Below, piece by piece: positions 12,891 through 13,307 of a DNA stretch of 13,307 bases (its first letter is position 1; the number at the start of each line of letters is the position of its first letter). The position numbers and the translations under genes are program-made. Below the pieces are notes generated by a model. It saw only the letters and a list, made by a program, of their open reading frames with translations. It did no database searches and was not told where the DNA came from. This DNA comes from DASSWB01 sp035705495 (GTDB lineage Bacteria > Bacteroidota > Bacteroidia > Flavobacteriales > Flavobacteriaceae), in the NCBI GenBank assembly GCA_035705495.1, contig DASSWB010000058.1, positions 1 to 13,307 of the forward strand, given 5' to 3'.

Positions 12891-13307
12891 TCAAATAAAT
12901 ATTTGGGGTTATATGCTACCTCGAATTTTTCAAGTAGCAGCAGATATTCATCTTTGAACGATTGCTTCTTGTGGTGTTGAGGTTGATTCAAAACATATTT
13001 AACCACCTTATCAATATGTGATTTGGAATAGGTAAAGGCTCCATATCCCTCTTGCCACGAGAATTTCCCCAGAATGTAATTTTTATCATTGAGCCATTTG
13101 GAAGAGCCGGATTTGACTTGCTCCATTAGTTTGGATGCTGAGATGATCGGGTGCATTCCAACAAAAATGTGGGTATGGTCGGGGTTGCAATAGATGGCGT
13201 ATGTTTTACATTTTTGATTGGTAACAATACCGCACATTACTTTTTCCAATTCATCACGAAATGATTCCTTGATTAGACTTTCTCGTCCTTTGACCGCAAA
13301 AACGAAT
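12878..13307 (-). CDS. REP-associated tyrosine (IS200-like) transposase, RAYT; 5' end beyond window
   Basis: The frame stays open to the right edge (FVFAVKGRESLIKESFRDEL before the first internal start candidates), so the N-terminus, roughly 10-15 residues, lies outside. A TTG at 13249 opens a shorter frame, but the upstream residues match the family and rule it out as the true start. The single-strand DNA transposase Y1 domain shows the HUH metal site as DHTHIFVGMHP. SKLMEQVKSGSSKWLND and WQEGYGAFTYSKSHI lie in the middle, with the tyrosine-bearing helix around the latter. The C-terminal family ending is HHKKQSFKDEYLLLLEKF. Domain-wide conservation suggests an intact enzyme. RAYTs are single-copy genes thought to mobilise or maintain REP hairpins, and two REP-like copies lie at the 3' end of this gene. 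A standard IS200/IS605 TnpA is less likely, because the HHKK...F..EY ending is characteristic of the REP-associated group. Confidence 0.88.
   Translation of the reverse strand, partial: FVFAVKGRESLIKESFRDELEKVMCGIVTNQKCKTYAIYCNPDHTHIFVGMHPIISASKLMEQVKSGSSKWLNDKNYILGKFSWQEGYGAFTYSKSHIDKVVKYVLNQPQHHKKQSFKDEYLLLLEKFEVAYNPKYLFECYD

Noticed and set aside
12878..13249. Transposase taken as complete, starting with TTG at 13249.
   Set aside because: The same frame is open to the window edge and the upstream residues match the transposase family, so the gene is partial rather than starting with TTG.

Overview
The window reads as chromosomal DNA of a member of the Bacteroidota, most likely a Flavobacteriaceae-type marine or soil bacterium. 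The evidence is AT-rich DNA, signal peptides of the 'MKK...NAQ' type, a DUF5686 protein with a carboxypeptidase-regulatory-like domain, weak or absent Shine-Dalgarno sites, and several copies of the Bacteroidota -7 promoter element TAnnTTTG. I found no rRNA, tRNA, CRISPR array, phage or plasmid genes. The only mobile-element signature is at the right edge.

Layout. Left arm (1-2011, minus strand): a DUF5686 envelope protein that runs off the left edge, preceded by the E1-beta subunit of pyruvate dehydrogenase, with a hairpin terminator between them. Across a 162-bp divergent promoter region, etfB and etfA (2174-3919, plus) encode the two electron-transfer-flavoprotein subunits and end in a strong, apparently bidirectional hairpin. 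Next, a DUF151/bifunctional-nuclease protein with a UVR motif is followed after 4 nt by a CNT-family nucleoside transporter with an added periplasmic domain (4008-6336), closed by a terminator. A convergent gene (6401-8167, minus) encodes a 588-residue membrane protein of unknown function. It has a repeated helical module and membrane segments at both ends. After a 251-bp AT-rich divergent intergenic region come thymidylate synthase, a small periplasmic TonB-C-terminal-domain protein and a flavodoxin-like NAD(P)H/FMN oxidoreductase (8419-10430). The ergothioneine genes egtB and egtD follow (10543-12774). The right edge holds a REP-associated tyrosine transposase (RAYT, IS200-like), cut off at its N-terminus by the window end, with two REP-like hairpin repeats at its 3' side.

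How the genes fit together. Most of the window is housekeeping: acetyl-CoA formation (E1-beta), electron transfer from acyl-CoA-type dehydrogenases (EtfAB), nucleoside uptake and dTMP synthesis. The EgtB-EgtD pair would supply the two signature enzymes of the low-molecular-weight thiol ergothioneine. A tandem tyrosine in EgtB fits the subtype that uses cysteine directly.

I did not find an obviously new multi-gene system. The items that most deserve a second look are the 588-residue repeat protein, the RAYT/REP pair, the EgtB subtype, and a promoter element placed so close to the bifunctional-nuclease start codon that the transcript may be leaderless.
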